Assembly (NCBI GenBank): GCA_019423635.1
Contig: JAHZBA010000008.1
Span: forward strand, 25,497-89,496
Direction: 5' to 3'
Length of the DNA: 64,000 nucleotides
Source: Clostridiales bacterium
Lineage (GTDB): Bacteria > Bacillota > Clostridia > Oscillospirales > Oscillospiraceae
The notes below the pieces were generated by a model. That model worked only from the letters and a program-made list of their open reading frames with translations. It was not told the origin of the DNA and did no database searches. Shown one piece after another: positions 16,471 to 24,754 of this stretch. The translations under genes were made by a program, and so were the position numbers. Each line of letters opens with the position of its first letter. Positions within the stretch are counted from its first letter, which is position 1.

Positions 16471-16676
16471 TTTAGAGCAGCACTCAAAAATACTGAAAAA
16501 AGTTCAGCGGTTTGGAAACCGCATGACCGCGTTGTCTTCGCAAGGAGGACGCCGCATCCGCAGGGTGGCAGAGCGCGCAGCTGCCCTTGGCAGGCGAGCC
16601 GCCTGCGTTCTCCGTCTTGCCCTGCGTTCCCCCGTCCTCACTGCTTTTTTCTCATGATTTTGTGAACTGCTCTAAA
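16471..16676. repeat. Possible MITE-like element with imperfect terminal inverted repeats
   Basis: The 206-base stretch begins TTTAGAGCAGCACTCAAAAA and ends with the inverse of TTTAGAGCAGTTCACAAAAT. The first ten bases match perfectly and about 16 of 20 overall. The inside is GC-rich with no coding capacity. No flanking target duplication was obvious. Another copy elsewhere would be needed to prove mobility. Confidence 0.4.
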
Positions 16677-16804
16677 TATTGCCGGTTTGCCCGGAAAAAT
16701 TCCTGGAAGACCCGGCCCACTGCCGACAATACGGCAGAAGCGTGTTCTCCGCCGGGCGGTGCGCGGGGACTGTGCCGGTCCGGAGGGGCAGGAGAGGCGC
16801 AAAA

Positions 16805-16840
16805 CACGGCAGCCCCGGAATTGCTTCCGGGACTGCCGTG
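16805..16840 (-). terminator. Rho-independent terminator of the M20/DUF5058 operon
   Basis: On the minus strand the stem CACGGCAG..CCGG pairs with its complement around a short loop and is followed by TTTTGCGCC. It lies 29 bases beyond the stop of the M20 peptidase gene (16869), which is the last gene of the leftward operon. Confidence 0.8.
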
Positions 16841-16868
16841 CTGTTTTAGGAAAGGAGAGGTTTCGATG

Positions 16869-18020
16869 TCAGACGGCCAGGATGGACAGGGCCAGAATCT
16901 TGGCCCGCTCCGTCAGGCTGTCAATGTGCATGTACTCCTGGGCGCTGTGGTTCAGCTCGCCCCGGGCGCCCATGGCGCAGACGGTGGGAGCGCCCACCAC
17001 GGAGGTATAGCAGGAGTCGGAGCCGGCACCTACGGTGATGCCCTCGATCTCCACGCCCAGCTTGGCGCCCTGGGCCTTCACGATCTCGTAAAGAGCCACG
17101 TTGGCCGGGGTCTTCTCCATGGGGATGAAGCCGCGGTTGGGATCGCAGACCAGCTTGGTCTCGGTCCGGGGCACGTAGGTCTTGCTGCAGATGTCGCTCA
17201 GAGCCTTGAGGATCTTGGGGCCGCTCTCCACGGTCTTGTAGCGGAAGTCGCCCTTCATCTCTGCATGAGCGGCAATGCCGTTGGGCACAACGCCGCCCTT
17301 GATAATGCCGGCGTTGAAGGAGATGTTGTCGTCGGTGTCGCTGAAGTTATAGAGATCCACCAGCTTGTAGACCAGCTCGCGGATGGCGCTGGCACCCTTC
17401 TCCGGGTCCTTGCCGGAGTGAGCGGCAATGCCCTCAACGGTGATCTCGGGATAGTAGATGCCGGTTCTGCCCAGAACCACAGTGCCCTTGTCGGAGCCGG
17501 TCTCCATGTTGAACACGGCGTCCTTGCCGGTGGCGACCTTCTTCAGCTGCTCGGCAGCGTCGGTGTAGGGGTGGCCGGACTCCTCGTCGCCCACGAACAT
17601 AACGGTGACATTGTTCTTGAACAGATCCAGCTCCGTCATGGCCTTCAGGGCGTACATGGCAATGGTGACGCCGCTCTTCATGTCCAGAGCGCCGGGGCCG
17701 TAGCCGATGCCGTTCTCCACCCGGAAGGGGCGGGCGGCGGCGGTGCCCTTGGGGAACACGGTGTCAATGTGGCCAATAATCATGACGTCCTTGGCGTTGG
17801 GGTCCGTGCCGGCTTTCTTGGCCAGGATATGGGTGGCGATGTCAGGCTTGCCCAGATACTCTACACTGAAGCCCAGGCCCTGGAGATGCTCGCCCACCTT
17901 CTCGGCTACGGCCTTGATGCCCTCGGGGCAGTCCGCGCCGCTGTCGATGTTTACCAGGGATTCCAGGGTGGAAACCATGCTGTCCTGGTAGCTGTCAATG
18001 AGAGCGTATAACTTTTCCAT
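16869..18020 (-). CDS. M20 family metallopeptidase (carboxypeptidase G2-like), copy 1
   Basis: This is a cytoplasmic di-zinc M20 amidohydrolase/peptidase of 383 residues. Metal and catalytic residues are in place: His84 and Asp86 (GHIDTV), Asp113 (GALDMKSG), general base Glu146 and ligand Glu147 (GDEESGH), and Glu173 (METGSDKG). A His near residue 357 (LNHSAQEYMH) completes the set. The dimerisation lid lies at about 185-295. The start at 18020 is set by AAGGAGG eight bases upstream, not the longer frame. It ends the leftward operon. The copy encoded just upstream has exactly the same length, so this is a tandem duplication. A small peptide or N-acyl/folyl-glutamate-type substrate is plausible but not proven. 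Confidence 0.9.
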   Translation of the reverse strand: MEKLYALIDSYQDSMVSTLESLVNIDSGADCPEGIKAVAEKVGEHLQGLGFSVEYLGKPDIATHILAKKAGTDPNAKDVMIIGHIDTVFPKGTAAARPFRVENGIGYGPGALDMKSGVTIAMYALKAMTELDLFKNNVTVMFVGDEESGHPYTDAAEQLKKVATGKDAVFNMETGSDKGTVVLGRTGIYYPEITVEGIAAHSGKDPEKGASAIRELVYKLVDLYNFSDTDDNISFNAGIIKGGVVPNGIAAHAEMKGDFRYKTVESGPKILKALSDICSKTYVPRTETKLVCDPNRGFIPMEKTPANVALYEIVKAQGAKLGVEIEGITVGAGSDSCYTSVVGAPTVCAMGARGELNHSAQEYMHIDSLTERAKILALSILAV

Positions 18021-18082
18021 AGCATTGTCCTCCTTATATTTCATCGGATCGGGGGGCGCTGCGGCGCTTGCAGCGGGCGGAC

Positions 18083-19234
18083 TTAGACGGCCAGGATGGA
18101 CAGAGCCAGAATCTTGGCCCGCTCCGCCAGGCTGTCAATGTGCATGTACTCCTGGGCGCTGTGGTTGAACTCACCCCGGGCGCCCATGGCGCAGACAGAG
18201 GGAGCCACAGCGGAGGTGAAGCAGGCGTCGGAGCTGGCACCCACCGTGATGCCCTCGATGTCCACGCCCAGCTTGGCGCCCTGGGCTTTCACGATCTCGT
18301 AGAGGGCCACGTTGGCGTCGGTCTTCTCCATGGGGAAGTAGCGGCGCTTCGGGTCGCACTCCAGAATGGTCTCCGTCCGGGGCACGTAGGTCTTGTCGCA
18401 GATCTCCTGGAGGACCTTGGGGATCTTCTCCACACCCTCCAGAGTCTTGAAGCGGAAGTCGCCCTTCATCTCCGCGTGAGCGGGGATGCCGTTGGCGGCG
18501 ACGCCGCCGCTGATCACGCCGGCGTTGAAGGACACGGAGTCATCAGAGTCGCTGTAGTTGTAGAGATCCACCAGCTTGAACACCAGTTCCCGCACGGCGC
18601 TGGCGCCCTTCTCAGGGTCCTTGCCGGAGTGGGCGGCAATGCCTTCCACGGTGATGTTGGAGTAGTAGATGCCGGTTCTTCCGATGACCACGGTGCCCTT
18701 GTCGGAGCCGGTCTCCATGCTGAACACGGCAGCCTTGCCGGTGGCATGCTTCTGGAGCTGCGCCACGGCGTCGGTGTAGGTATGGCCGGTCTCCTCGTCG
18801 CCCACGAACAGGACAGTGACGTTGTTCTTGAACAGATCCTGCTCCACCAGCGCCTTCAGAGCGTACATGGCAATGGTGATACCGCCCTTCATGTCCAGAG
18901 CGCCGGGGCCGTAGCCGATGCCGTTTTCCACCCGGAAGGGGCGGGCGGCAGCGGTGCCCTTGGGGAACACCGTGTCCATGTGGCCGATGACCATAACATC
19001 CTTGGGGTTGGGGCCCGTGCCGGCGCGCTTGCCCAGCACATGGGTGGCGTGGGCGGGATCGCCCAGGTATTCCACCTCAAACCCCAGATCCTTCAAAAAG
19101 TCTCCGCACTTTTCGGCCACGGCCTTGATGCCCTCGGGGCAGTCCTCGCCGCTGTCGATGTTTACGAGGGTTCCCAGAGTGGAAACCATGCTGTCCAGGT
19201 AACCGTCAATGGCAGTATACAGCTTTTCTTCCAT
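18083..19234 (-). CDS. M20 family metallopeptidase (carboxypeptidase G2-like), copy 2
   Basis: This paralogue of the neighbouring gene also has 383 residues and nearly the same motif spacing: GHMDTVFPKGTAAARPF, GALDMKGG, GDEETGH and METGSDKGTVV. Large blocks are identical to copy 1, including RVENGIGYGPGALDMK. Differences cluster in the lid domain and the N-terminal helix, so substrate ranges may have diverged. ATG 19234 was chosen (AGGGAGG eight bases upstream); a TTG one codon earlier is less likely. Only 62 bases separate the two copies. Confidence 0.9.
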   Translation of the reverse strand: MEEKLYTAIDGYLDSMVSTLGTLVNIDSGEDCPEGIKAVAEKCGDFLKDLGFEVEYLGDPAHATHVLGKRAGTGPNPKDVMVIGHMDTVFPKGTAAARPFRVENGIGYGPGALDMKGGITIAMYALKALVEQDLFKNNVTVLFVGDEETGHTYTDAVAQLQKHATGKAAVFSMETGSDKGTVVIGRTGIYYSNITVEGIAAHSGKDPEKGASAVRELVFKLVDLYNYSDSDDSVSFNAGVISGGVAANGIPAHAEMKGDFRFKTLEGVEKIPKVLQEICDKTYVPRTETILECDPKRRYFPMEKTDANVALYEIVKAQGAKLGVDIEGITVGASSDACFTSAVAPSVCAMGARGEFNHSAQEYMHIDSLAERAKILALSILAV

Positions 19235-19259
19235 CAATGAATCCTCCCTATCAAGTGAA

Positions 19260-19919
19260 TCAGGCCTGAGCTTCCTTCTTCTTGTCCATCACGAAGAAGA
19301 TGCGGTTGATGACAACGCCGGAGAGCACGATGATGATGGTCAGGATGCCGCCGTTGATGTGCAGCTTGCCGCCGACGAACATGACCAGCATGCCGACCAG
19401 GATGCCGCAGACACCGGTGCGCAGGTCCTTGCGGGCGATATCCACATAGATGGCGCCGAACAGGGCGGGCAGGATGTGGCCGAAGGCCTTGGTCACGAAC
19501 TCGGGCAGCAGAGGCACCACCCAGGAGCCGATGATGACGAAGATGGTAATCATGGAAGCGGAGACCAGCACGGAGCAGGCGGTGCCGATGGTGCCGATGA
19601 CCTCGCCCTCATGGGTGCCCTCTTCCACGCCGGCGACCTTCTGGGCCATTCTGGCGGCGGGGAGACGGATGTCGCCCACGCTGCCGGCCAGCCAGCCGAT
19701 GTAGGAGCCGGCGGTGCCGAGGGTGGTGTGATAGGCGATGGGCTGCACAATCCAGGAAATGCCGTATGCGGAGGCAACCAGCAGCCACAGCTTGCCGAGA
19801 GTGGCCAGAGAGGGCATCTCACCGTAGCGGATGCCAACGTAAAGCGCGGGGATGAAGTTGGCGATGATAGCGAACAGCATCGTAATGCGTCCGATTTTAA
19901 CTAATTTTTTATCGTACAT
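19260..19919 (-). CDS. Integral membrane protein, possible transporter subunit
   Basis: I do not recognise a named family. The 219 residues hold about five or six hydrophobic segments: about 12-30, 45-65, 75-95, 120-150, 155-172 and 180-208. A central loop carries charged residues (RLPAARMAQKVAGVEEGTHEGE) and the C-terminal tail is KKKEAQA. The gene sits between two DUF5058 genes and two M20 peptidase genes with short gaps (20 and 25 bases), so all five are probably co-transcribed. It likely forms a membrane complex with the DUF5058 proteins, for uptake or export of the peptidase substrate or product. That is inference from context only. Confidence 0.6.
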   Translation of the reverse strand: MYDKKLVKIGRITMLFAIIANFIPALYVGIRYGEMPSLATLGKLWLLVASAYGISWIVQPIAYHTTLGTAGSYIGWLAGSVGDIRLPAARMAQKVAGVEEGTHEGEVIGTIGTACSVLVSASMITIFVIIGSWVVPLLPEFVTKAFGHILPALFGAIYVDIARKDLRTGVCGILVGMLVMFVGGKLHINGGILTIIIVLSGVVINRIFFVMDKKKEAQA

Positions 19920-19939
19920 GAAGATACCTCCCTTTCAAA

Positions 19940-20641
19940 TCAACCAAAGATCGCCTGGGTGACGAACATACCCACCAGCATGGAAATGCCCAGGGACAGC
20001 TCCACGATTCTCTGATGCTTTTTGAACGCGGTGTTCAGGATCAGCATGGTGGCGCCGGCGATGACGGCGGCAACCCACTTCACGGAGGTCTTGCCAACCA
20101 GCTGGTTAGCGAGCAGGTAAGCGAACAGGCCCAGGGTCGTGCCGCCCATCATGAGCTTGACCCACTTGGGATCGAACTTCTCGTTCATCTTGACCACGAT
20201 GCCGCTCATCTTGTGGGTCAGGAGAATGACGACGACCAGCCAGCCCAGGTTGTTCAGGGCCATGGCCCACAGGGAGTAAGAGAAAGCGGTGGAGCCGAAG
20301 GACGCGGCGCCCACCTCGGCGCCGGCCTCACCGGCGGCGATGGCGACCACGGCCAGCTCGGTACGGGCGGCGCCCACGTCGCAAAGACGCATCCAAGTGG
20401 TGGGACCGCCGATCACGGCCACCATGGACAGCAGCGTAATCACCGGAGAAAAGGACGGGCCAATCGCAGTGATGACCGCGGAGCGCATACCGGCGCGAAG
20501 CTTCTGCTTCTCAATGCCGATCCGCTCGGCCTCCTGCATGGAGGTGCGCATAAAGACGATGGCCTGGCTCACGGATGCGATGACCATCAGCGAGGACAGA
20601 ATCCACAACATCGGGCTGTTAATCATTGCTTGAAAATCCAT
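19940..20641 (-). CDS. DUF5058 family membrane protein, copy 1
   Basis: This 233-residue membrane protein begins MDFQAMINSPMLW and has about five or six hydrophobic segments. The conserved centre IGGPTTWMRLCDVGAARTELAVVAIAAGEAG and the later KMNEKFDPKWVKLMMGGTTLGLFAYLLANQLVGK are shared almost word for word with the paralogue encoded upstream. DUF5058 proteins are uncharacterised; they are often found beside M20 peptidases. The polar and acidic residues inside the first block look like a transport pathway or substrate site. GGAGGG precedes the ATG. Confidence 0.75.
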   Translation of the reverse strand: MDFQAMINSPMLWILSSLMVIASVSQAIVFMRTSMQEAERIGIEKQKLRAGMRSAVITAIGPSFSPVITLLSMVAVIGGPTTWMRLCDVGAARTELAVVAIAAGEAGAEVGAASFGSTAFSYSLWAMALNNLGWLVVVILLTHKMSGIVVKMNEKFDPKWVKLMMGGTTLGLFAYLLANQLVGKTSVKWVAAVIAGATMLILNTAFKKHQRIVELSLGISMLVGMFVTQAIFG

Positions 20642-20656
20642 AATTTCCCTCCTGAA

Positions 20657-21358
20657 TTATCCAATGATAAGTTGTGTGAGGAACATCCCTGCCAGCAGGG
20701 ACAGTCCCAGAGAGATTTCCTGCAGGAACTGATACTTCTTTAAGAATTTGGTAAGTACAATCATTGTGATCCCAGCGATCACAGCCGCAAGGTAATTGGA
20801 AGATGCCTTTCCCACCAACTGGTTGCTCAACAGGTATGCAAAGAGTCCCAGATTCGTACCCGCCAGCATGAGCTTCACCCACTTGGGGTCAAGCCGCTCA
20901 TTCATCTTGACCACAATACCGGTCATCCGGTGAGTCAGCAAGAAGACCACAACCAGCCAGCCGAAACCGTTCAGAGCAATGGCCCACAGGGCGTAAGTAA
21001 ATGCCTTGACGCCAATGTCTCCGGCTCCGACCGTCACGCCGGCGGCCTCTGATGCAAGTGTCACCACCGCCAGCTCGGTACGGGCCGCACCCACATTGTT
21101 CAAAACCATCCAGGTAGTCGGTCCGCCGACAATGGCAATCATGGAGACCATAATGATGATCGGTGAAAGAGAGGGCCCGGCGGCTGTCAGAACAGCGCTG
21201 CGGACACAGGCGATTCTCCGTTTCCTGCTGATGCCAAGGTTCTCCGCCTCTGTCCAGGAGAGCTTCATGAAAAAGACCGCCTGTACAAGAGAGACAATGA
21301 CCATGATCGAGGATACCAGCCAGATATCGGGCCCGTTAATCAATGCCTGAAAATCCAT
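20657..21358 (-). CDS. DUF5058 family membrane protein, copy 2
   Basis: This is the first gene of the leftward operon and again has 233 residues, starting MDFQALINGPDIW. The start at 21358 is fixed by AAAGGAGG; the 17-codon-longer frame has no ribosome site. It shares with copy 1 the GGPTTWMVLNNVGAARTELAVV core and the DPKWVKLMLAGTNLGLFAYLLSNQLVGK block. DNA and protein have diverged enough that the duplication is not recent. Its codon choice (more A/T third positions) is less GC-biased than that of copy 1. The 269 bases upstream form a divergent, AT-rich promoter region shared with the regulator at 21628. Confidence 0.75.
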   Translation of the reverse strand: MDFQALINGPDIWLVSSIMVIVSLVQAVFFMKLSWTEAENLGISRKRRIACVRSAVLTAAGPSLSPIIIMVSMIAIVGGPTTWMVLNNVGAARTELAVVTLASEAAGVTVGAGDIGVKAFTYALWAIALNGFGWLVVVFLLTHRMTGIVVKMNERLDPKWVKLMLAGTNLGLFAYLLSNQLVGKASSNYLAAVIAGITMIVLTKFLKKYQFLQEISLGLSLLAGMFLTQLIIG

Positions 21359-21627
21359 GTTCGTCACCTCCTTTCCCAATAAAATCCGACAGTTGTTTTT
21401 GAAAAGCACCTTGTAAACTTTTCGTGAATATTGTAAAATAACTCACAGAACCCATAATAGACCTTTAATGTGTCTTTAATAAAAATCGTCACTTTTTTCA
21501 CCATGTGAGATTTTATTTGTTCAACATGTCTATATTTCGTTGAAAATTCTGGGATTTATTCGGACGGAAGCGTCAGGAGCCGCCGTTCCTCCGCGGGACA
21601 GCAATTTGAGAGAGGAGATAAAAAGAC

Positions 21628-22947
21628 ATGAAGCTCTGTGTCTTGGGGCCAAAAAGCACGGCTGTACGAACAGGAGAGATCGTAAAGGAAGACTTTCCCG
21701 AGTTGGATACCTTCGTGGTGGAATATGATCTCTATACCGAGGTGCCGGATCTGATTGACGAGATTCAGAGAAACGCCGACATGATTCTGTTCCCCGGCAA
21801 GGCGGCCTACAGCCTCTGCGAAAAGCTCAAGGTGCCGCGGATTCCCTGGGAGTATATTCCGCGGCATTCCAGCGCGCTGATGCGGGCGCTGCTGGAGGCC
21901 CAGCACCGGTACAAAAAGGACATCTGCCGGATCAGCTACGACACCCTGGATCAGGATCTGATCCTTGAGACGTACCAGGAGATCGGCATTGCCGACTCCG
22001 AGCTGAATATTTTTGTGGCGGAGCAGCGGCTGCTGGACCCGGGGTATCTGCCGTACCTTGTAAAATTTCACCAGGAAAACTATCTCCAGCACGGCGCCTC
22101 CTGCTGCATTACGGGGCTGACGGAGATCGGGGTGAAGCTGCAGCAGATGGGGATTCCCAGCATCATCACTCTGCCCCCCAGCAATCTGATTATTGATACG
22201 GTCAAGCGTCTCCAGCTGCGCCACCAGGCCCAGCTGAAGGGCGAAAATCAGATTGTGGTGCTGTCGGTGGAGCTGGGCTTTGCCGGAGAGCACTCGATTC
22301 TGGGAAAGGACGACTACATTTATATTACCAACCGCATTAAGGTCTTGGAGTGCATCTACCAGTTCAGCTACCGGGTGGACGGCGTGGTGGTGGAGAGCAG
22401 CTACCGGAATTTTCTGATCTTTACCACCAAGCGGTCTATCGAGCTGGAGACGGAGCACTTCAAAAGCCTCTATCTTCTGGAGCTCTTGAACACCTGCCAC
22501 GCCAAGAATGTCTCTGTGGGGATCGGCTATGGAAACACCGCCAACGAGGCCAAGTTCAACGCCTTTGACGCCATGGAGACAGCCCGGAAGACCCAGGACA
22601 ACTGCGCCTACGTGATTCTGGAGGACGGCACGGTGCTCAGCCCTCTGGTGTCCAACCGGAAGAAGTCCGGCGATCACGTGCAGATGGATGAGAACCTGAC
22701 CTTTCTGGCGGAGCGGACCAACCTGGGCACCGACACGCTGCACACCATCTGGAGCAAAACGGTCAAAAGCGGGCGGACGGAGTTCACCTCCCGGGAGCTG
22801 GCAGGGATCTGCGGCTTTAATATCCGCACGGTGGACCGGATTTTGCAGAAGCTGCTGGCGGCGGGGGGCTGTGAGGTGGTGGGAATGCGTATGGTCCGCG
22901 GCCATGGCCGGCCCAGCCGGATTTTTAAGTTTCACTGGTTTGACTGA
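21628..22947 (+). CDS. Putative three-part transcriptional regulator of the M20/DUF5058 locus
   Basis: I do not recognise a named family for the whole 439 residues. The N-terminal third (1-180; MKLCVLGPKST...) looks like an alpha/beta sensor domain of the PrpR-N/periplasmic-binding kind. The middle (about 205-345) resembles a degenerate GGDEF or GTP-cyclohydrolase-III-like fold: VGIGYGNTANEAKFNAFDAMETAR is the usual late motif. A GGDEF signature itself is absent. The C-terminus (about 375-439) is a predicted winged helix (TSRELAGICGFNIRTVDRILQKLL). The gene is divergent from the membrane protein/peptidase operon, which suggests it regulates it. A terminator follows immediately. Confidence 0.6.
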   Translation: MKLCVLGPKSTAVRTGEIVKEDFPELDTFVVEYDLYTEVPDLIDEIQRNADMILFPGKAAYSLCEKLKVPRIPWEYIPRHSSALMRALLEAQHRYKKDICRISYDTLDQDLILETYQEIGIADSELNIFVAEQRLLDPGYLPYLVKFHQENYLQHGASCCITGLTEIGVKLQQMGIPSIITLPPSNLIIDTVKRLQLRHQAQLKGENQIVVLSVELGFAGEHSILGKDDYIYITNRIKVLECIYQFSYRVDGVVVESSYRNFLIFTTKRSIELETEHFKSLYLLELLNTCHAKNVSVGIGYGNTANEAKFNAFDAMETARKTQDNCAYVILEDGTVLSPLVSNRKKSGDHVQMDENLTFLAERTNLGTDTLHTIWSKTVKSGRTEFTSRELAGICGFNIRTVDRILQKLLAAGGCEVVGMRMVRGHGRPSRIFKFHWFD

Positions 22948-22973
22948 CGGCGGCCTCTGCGGGGAGCGGAGAA

Positions 22974-23010
22974 AAAGCGCACCGGAAGACACGGCTTTCC
23001 GGTGCGCTTT
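22974..23010 (+). terminator. Terminator after the 439-residue regulator gene
   Basis: A 14-bp inverted repeat (AAAGCGCACCGGAA with its complement at 22997-23010) flanks a short loop, 26 bases after the stop. The A-rich left and T-rich right flanks suit termination on both strands, and it also lies downstream of the convergent gene that ends at 23093. Confidence 0.75.
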
Positions 23011-23092
23011 GACTATTTTGAACGATTGTGGACTTGAGACGGTGTTTCTTCCGGAACGGGCCATATGGTGCAGACGCGCAGGGGACGCGGCA

Positions 23093-23302
23093 TCAGGGCT
23101 TCCGGATCACGGCGGCCTGGGGGTAGGAGTGCCAGTCCAGATGCTGGCCGCAGCGGTCGCAGAAGGTCTGGTACTCCCGTTCCAGCGTCATGCGGCACCG
23201 GGGACAGATGGGGAAGGCCTCTCCGTCCCGGAACAGGAAGATCTCGGACACAGGGAGGCGGCGGCGGTAGGCGGCCGCGCCGCGGGCCTTACGGCTCTTC
23301 AT
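23093..23302 (-). CDS. Small zinc-ribbon protein
   Basis: This is a 69-residue hypothetical protein. A basic N-terminus (MKSRKARGAAAYRRR) is followed by a zinc-ribbon-like pair CPRC (33-36) and CDRC (48-51). No named family is recognised. Its start overlaps the end of the upstream XRE gene by 14 bases, so the two are co-translated. It could be a nucleic-acid-binding partner of the XRE protein. Confidence 0.55.
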   Translation of the reverse strand: MKSRKARGAAAYRRRLPVSEIFLFRDGEAFPICPRCRMTLEREYQTFCDRCGQHLDWHSYPQAAVIRKP

Positions 23303-23516
23303 GGTGTTCGCGGGTGGCCACCACCCGGCCGAAAGGCTCGTTCAGGGCGTTTGCAATGCGGAAGAGCGTCTCCATGGAGGGGTTGGCCTCGCCGTGCTCA
23401 ATGGAGCGCAGGTAGGATACGCTCATCTCGGCCTCCAGCGCCAAGAACTCCTGCGTCATATTTTTCTCTTTGCGCAATGCAAGAATATTCTGACCGATTT
23501 CGGCATGAATCGACAT
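23289..23516 (-). CDS. XRE family helix-turn-helix regulator (small)
   Basis: This is a 75-residue Cro/CI-type DNA-binding protein. It is a single HTH_3 domain (about residues 8-62): IGQNILALRKEKNMTQEFLALEAEMSVSYLRSIEHGEANPSMETLFRIANAL. There is no effector domain, only a short tail. AGGAGGGATCAGG precedes the ATG. It forms an overlapping two-gene unit with the zinc-ribbon gene. Targets are unknown; autoregulation is likely for this class. Confidence 0.82.
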   Translation of the reverse strand: MSIHAEIGQNILALRKEKNMTQEFLALEAEMSVSYLRSIEHGEANPSMETLFRIANALNEPFGRVVATREHHEEP

Positions 23517-23668
23517 CCTGATCCCTCCTGATACAAAGAATAAAAGGAGGGATCTTTCAATTCCAGACGATATATTGGCGTTCTGGAGATTTTTCTGATT
23601 TTTTGGAGGTGAAGGTTACTCTTGCATATCATCTTCGGGTGCTTATTGCAATGTGCGCGGGGATGGCG

Positions 23669-24667
23669 TCAGAAATGGGGAGGTCTGTCCCGGGTTTGGG
23701 GGCCCTGCCGGCCGGGGAAATAGCGCATCTGAAAGGGAACCTCCTCCACCGTGAAGCAGGCGCCGCGCAGATGGTTCAGCGGTCCGGCGTCCGTGGAGAA
23801 GTCGAAGACCAGGCGGTAGGCGTACAGCGCCTGATACGTCTCGTGATAGCGCCGGTTGACGGCGCCGTTTCCGTATTTGCCGTCCCCCAGCAGGGGACAG
23901 CCGATGGAGGCCAGGGACACCCGGATCTGATGGGTCCGCCCCGTCAGCAGACGGCACTCCACTAAGGACAGCTCCCCCCGGGTCTCCAGGGTTCGGTAGA
24001 GCGTCACGGCGGTTCGGCCCCCGGGAATGGGGCGGCGGTGAAAGGTCACCTGCTTTTTGGCCTCGTCCTTGAGGAGAAAGCCCTCAATCCGCCCCTGGGC
24101 CGGGCTGGGCCGGCCCACGGTGATGCAGAGGTAGGATTTCTCCAGCTCGTGGTCCCGGATCTTCTGATTGAGCACCCGCAGGGCCTCGGCGGTTTTGGCG
24201 GCAATGACAATTCCGCCGGTGTTGCGGTCGATCCGGTTGCAAAGGGCCGGGGCGAAGGCGTGCTCGTCCCGGGGGTTCCACTCCTTTTTCTGGTAGAGAT
24301 ACGCCTGAATGTGGTTGATGAGGGTGTTGACCTTTTCCGTCTCGTCGGCATGGACCACCATGCCGGGACGCTTGTCCGCCAGCAGCAGATGCTCGTCCTC
24401 GTAGACGATGCGCAGCTGGGGCTGGAAGATGGAGAGAAAGAGATTTTCCTCGTTGGGCTTGTCAAAGAACTCGTCGTTGATATATAATTGCAGAAGATCG
24501 CCGGCGCACAGGCGGACATCCCGCTTGGAGCCCCTGCCGTTGACCTTGATCCGCTTGAGGCGGATGTACTTTTGCAGCAGGGCCGGCGGGAGCAGCGGCA
24601 GGTTCTTGGACACGAACCGGTCCAGACGCTGCCCGGCGTCGTTTTTTCCGATGGTGAATTCCCGCAT
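23669..24667 (-). CDS. RluA/RluD family 23S rRNA pseudouridine synthase
   Basis: This is an RNA pseudouridine synthase of 332 residues. The N-terminal S4 RNA-binding domain spans about 12-65 (QRLDRFVSKNL...KRIKVNG). The catalytic domain carries NRIDRNTGG (144-152), the RluA-family HRLDRxTSG motif with catalytic Asp147. The late GRTHQIRVSLASIGCPLLGDGKYG matches the family's uracil-binding region. The reverse-strand start has GAGGAGG. The His-to-Asn and Leu-to-Ile changes in the motif are common in Firmicutes subfamilies. It cannot be assigned to RluC, RluD or RluA by eye. Confidence 0.9.
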   Translation of the reverse strand: MREFTIGKNDAGQRLDRFVSKNLPLLPPALLQKYIRLKRIKVNGRGSKRDVRLCAGDLLQLYINDEFFDKPNEENLFLSIFQPQLRIVYEDEHLLLADKRPGMVVHADETEKVNTLINHIQAYLYQKKEWNPRDEHAFAPALCNRIDRNTGGIVIAAKTAEALRVLNQKIRDHELEKSYLCITVGRPSPAQGRIEGFLLKDEAKKQVTFHRRPIPGGRTAVTLYRTLETRGELSLVECRLLTGRTHQIRVSLASIGCPLLGDGKYGNGAVNRRYHETYQALYAYRLVFDFSTDAGPLNHLRGACFTVEEVPFQMRYFPGRQGPQTRDRPPHF

Positions 24668-24754
24668 ATCACACCTCCTCGAAAGACATTATATGGGTTT
24701 GACGGAGGCTTGTAAAGTCCGGCGGGAGGGGATTTTTAAAAAGCGGAGGCGCAT

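Larger units (their letters stand above)
16452..16868. other. 417-base intergenic region: MITE-like element and terminator
   Basis: No gene is seen. Bases 16471-16676 are bounded by matching inverted ends (TTTAGAGCAG at 16471-16480 against CTGCTCTAAA at 16667-16676). The following 130 bases hold a minus-strand terminator, recorded separately. An 82-codon plus frame here has no recognisable features and runs across the terminal repeat. Confidence 0.5.

Noticed and set aside
16417..16665. 82-codon plus-strand frame in the intergenic MITE-like region
   Set aside because: No features; crosses the terminal inverted repeat.
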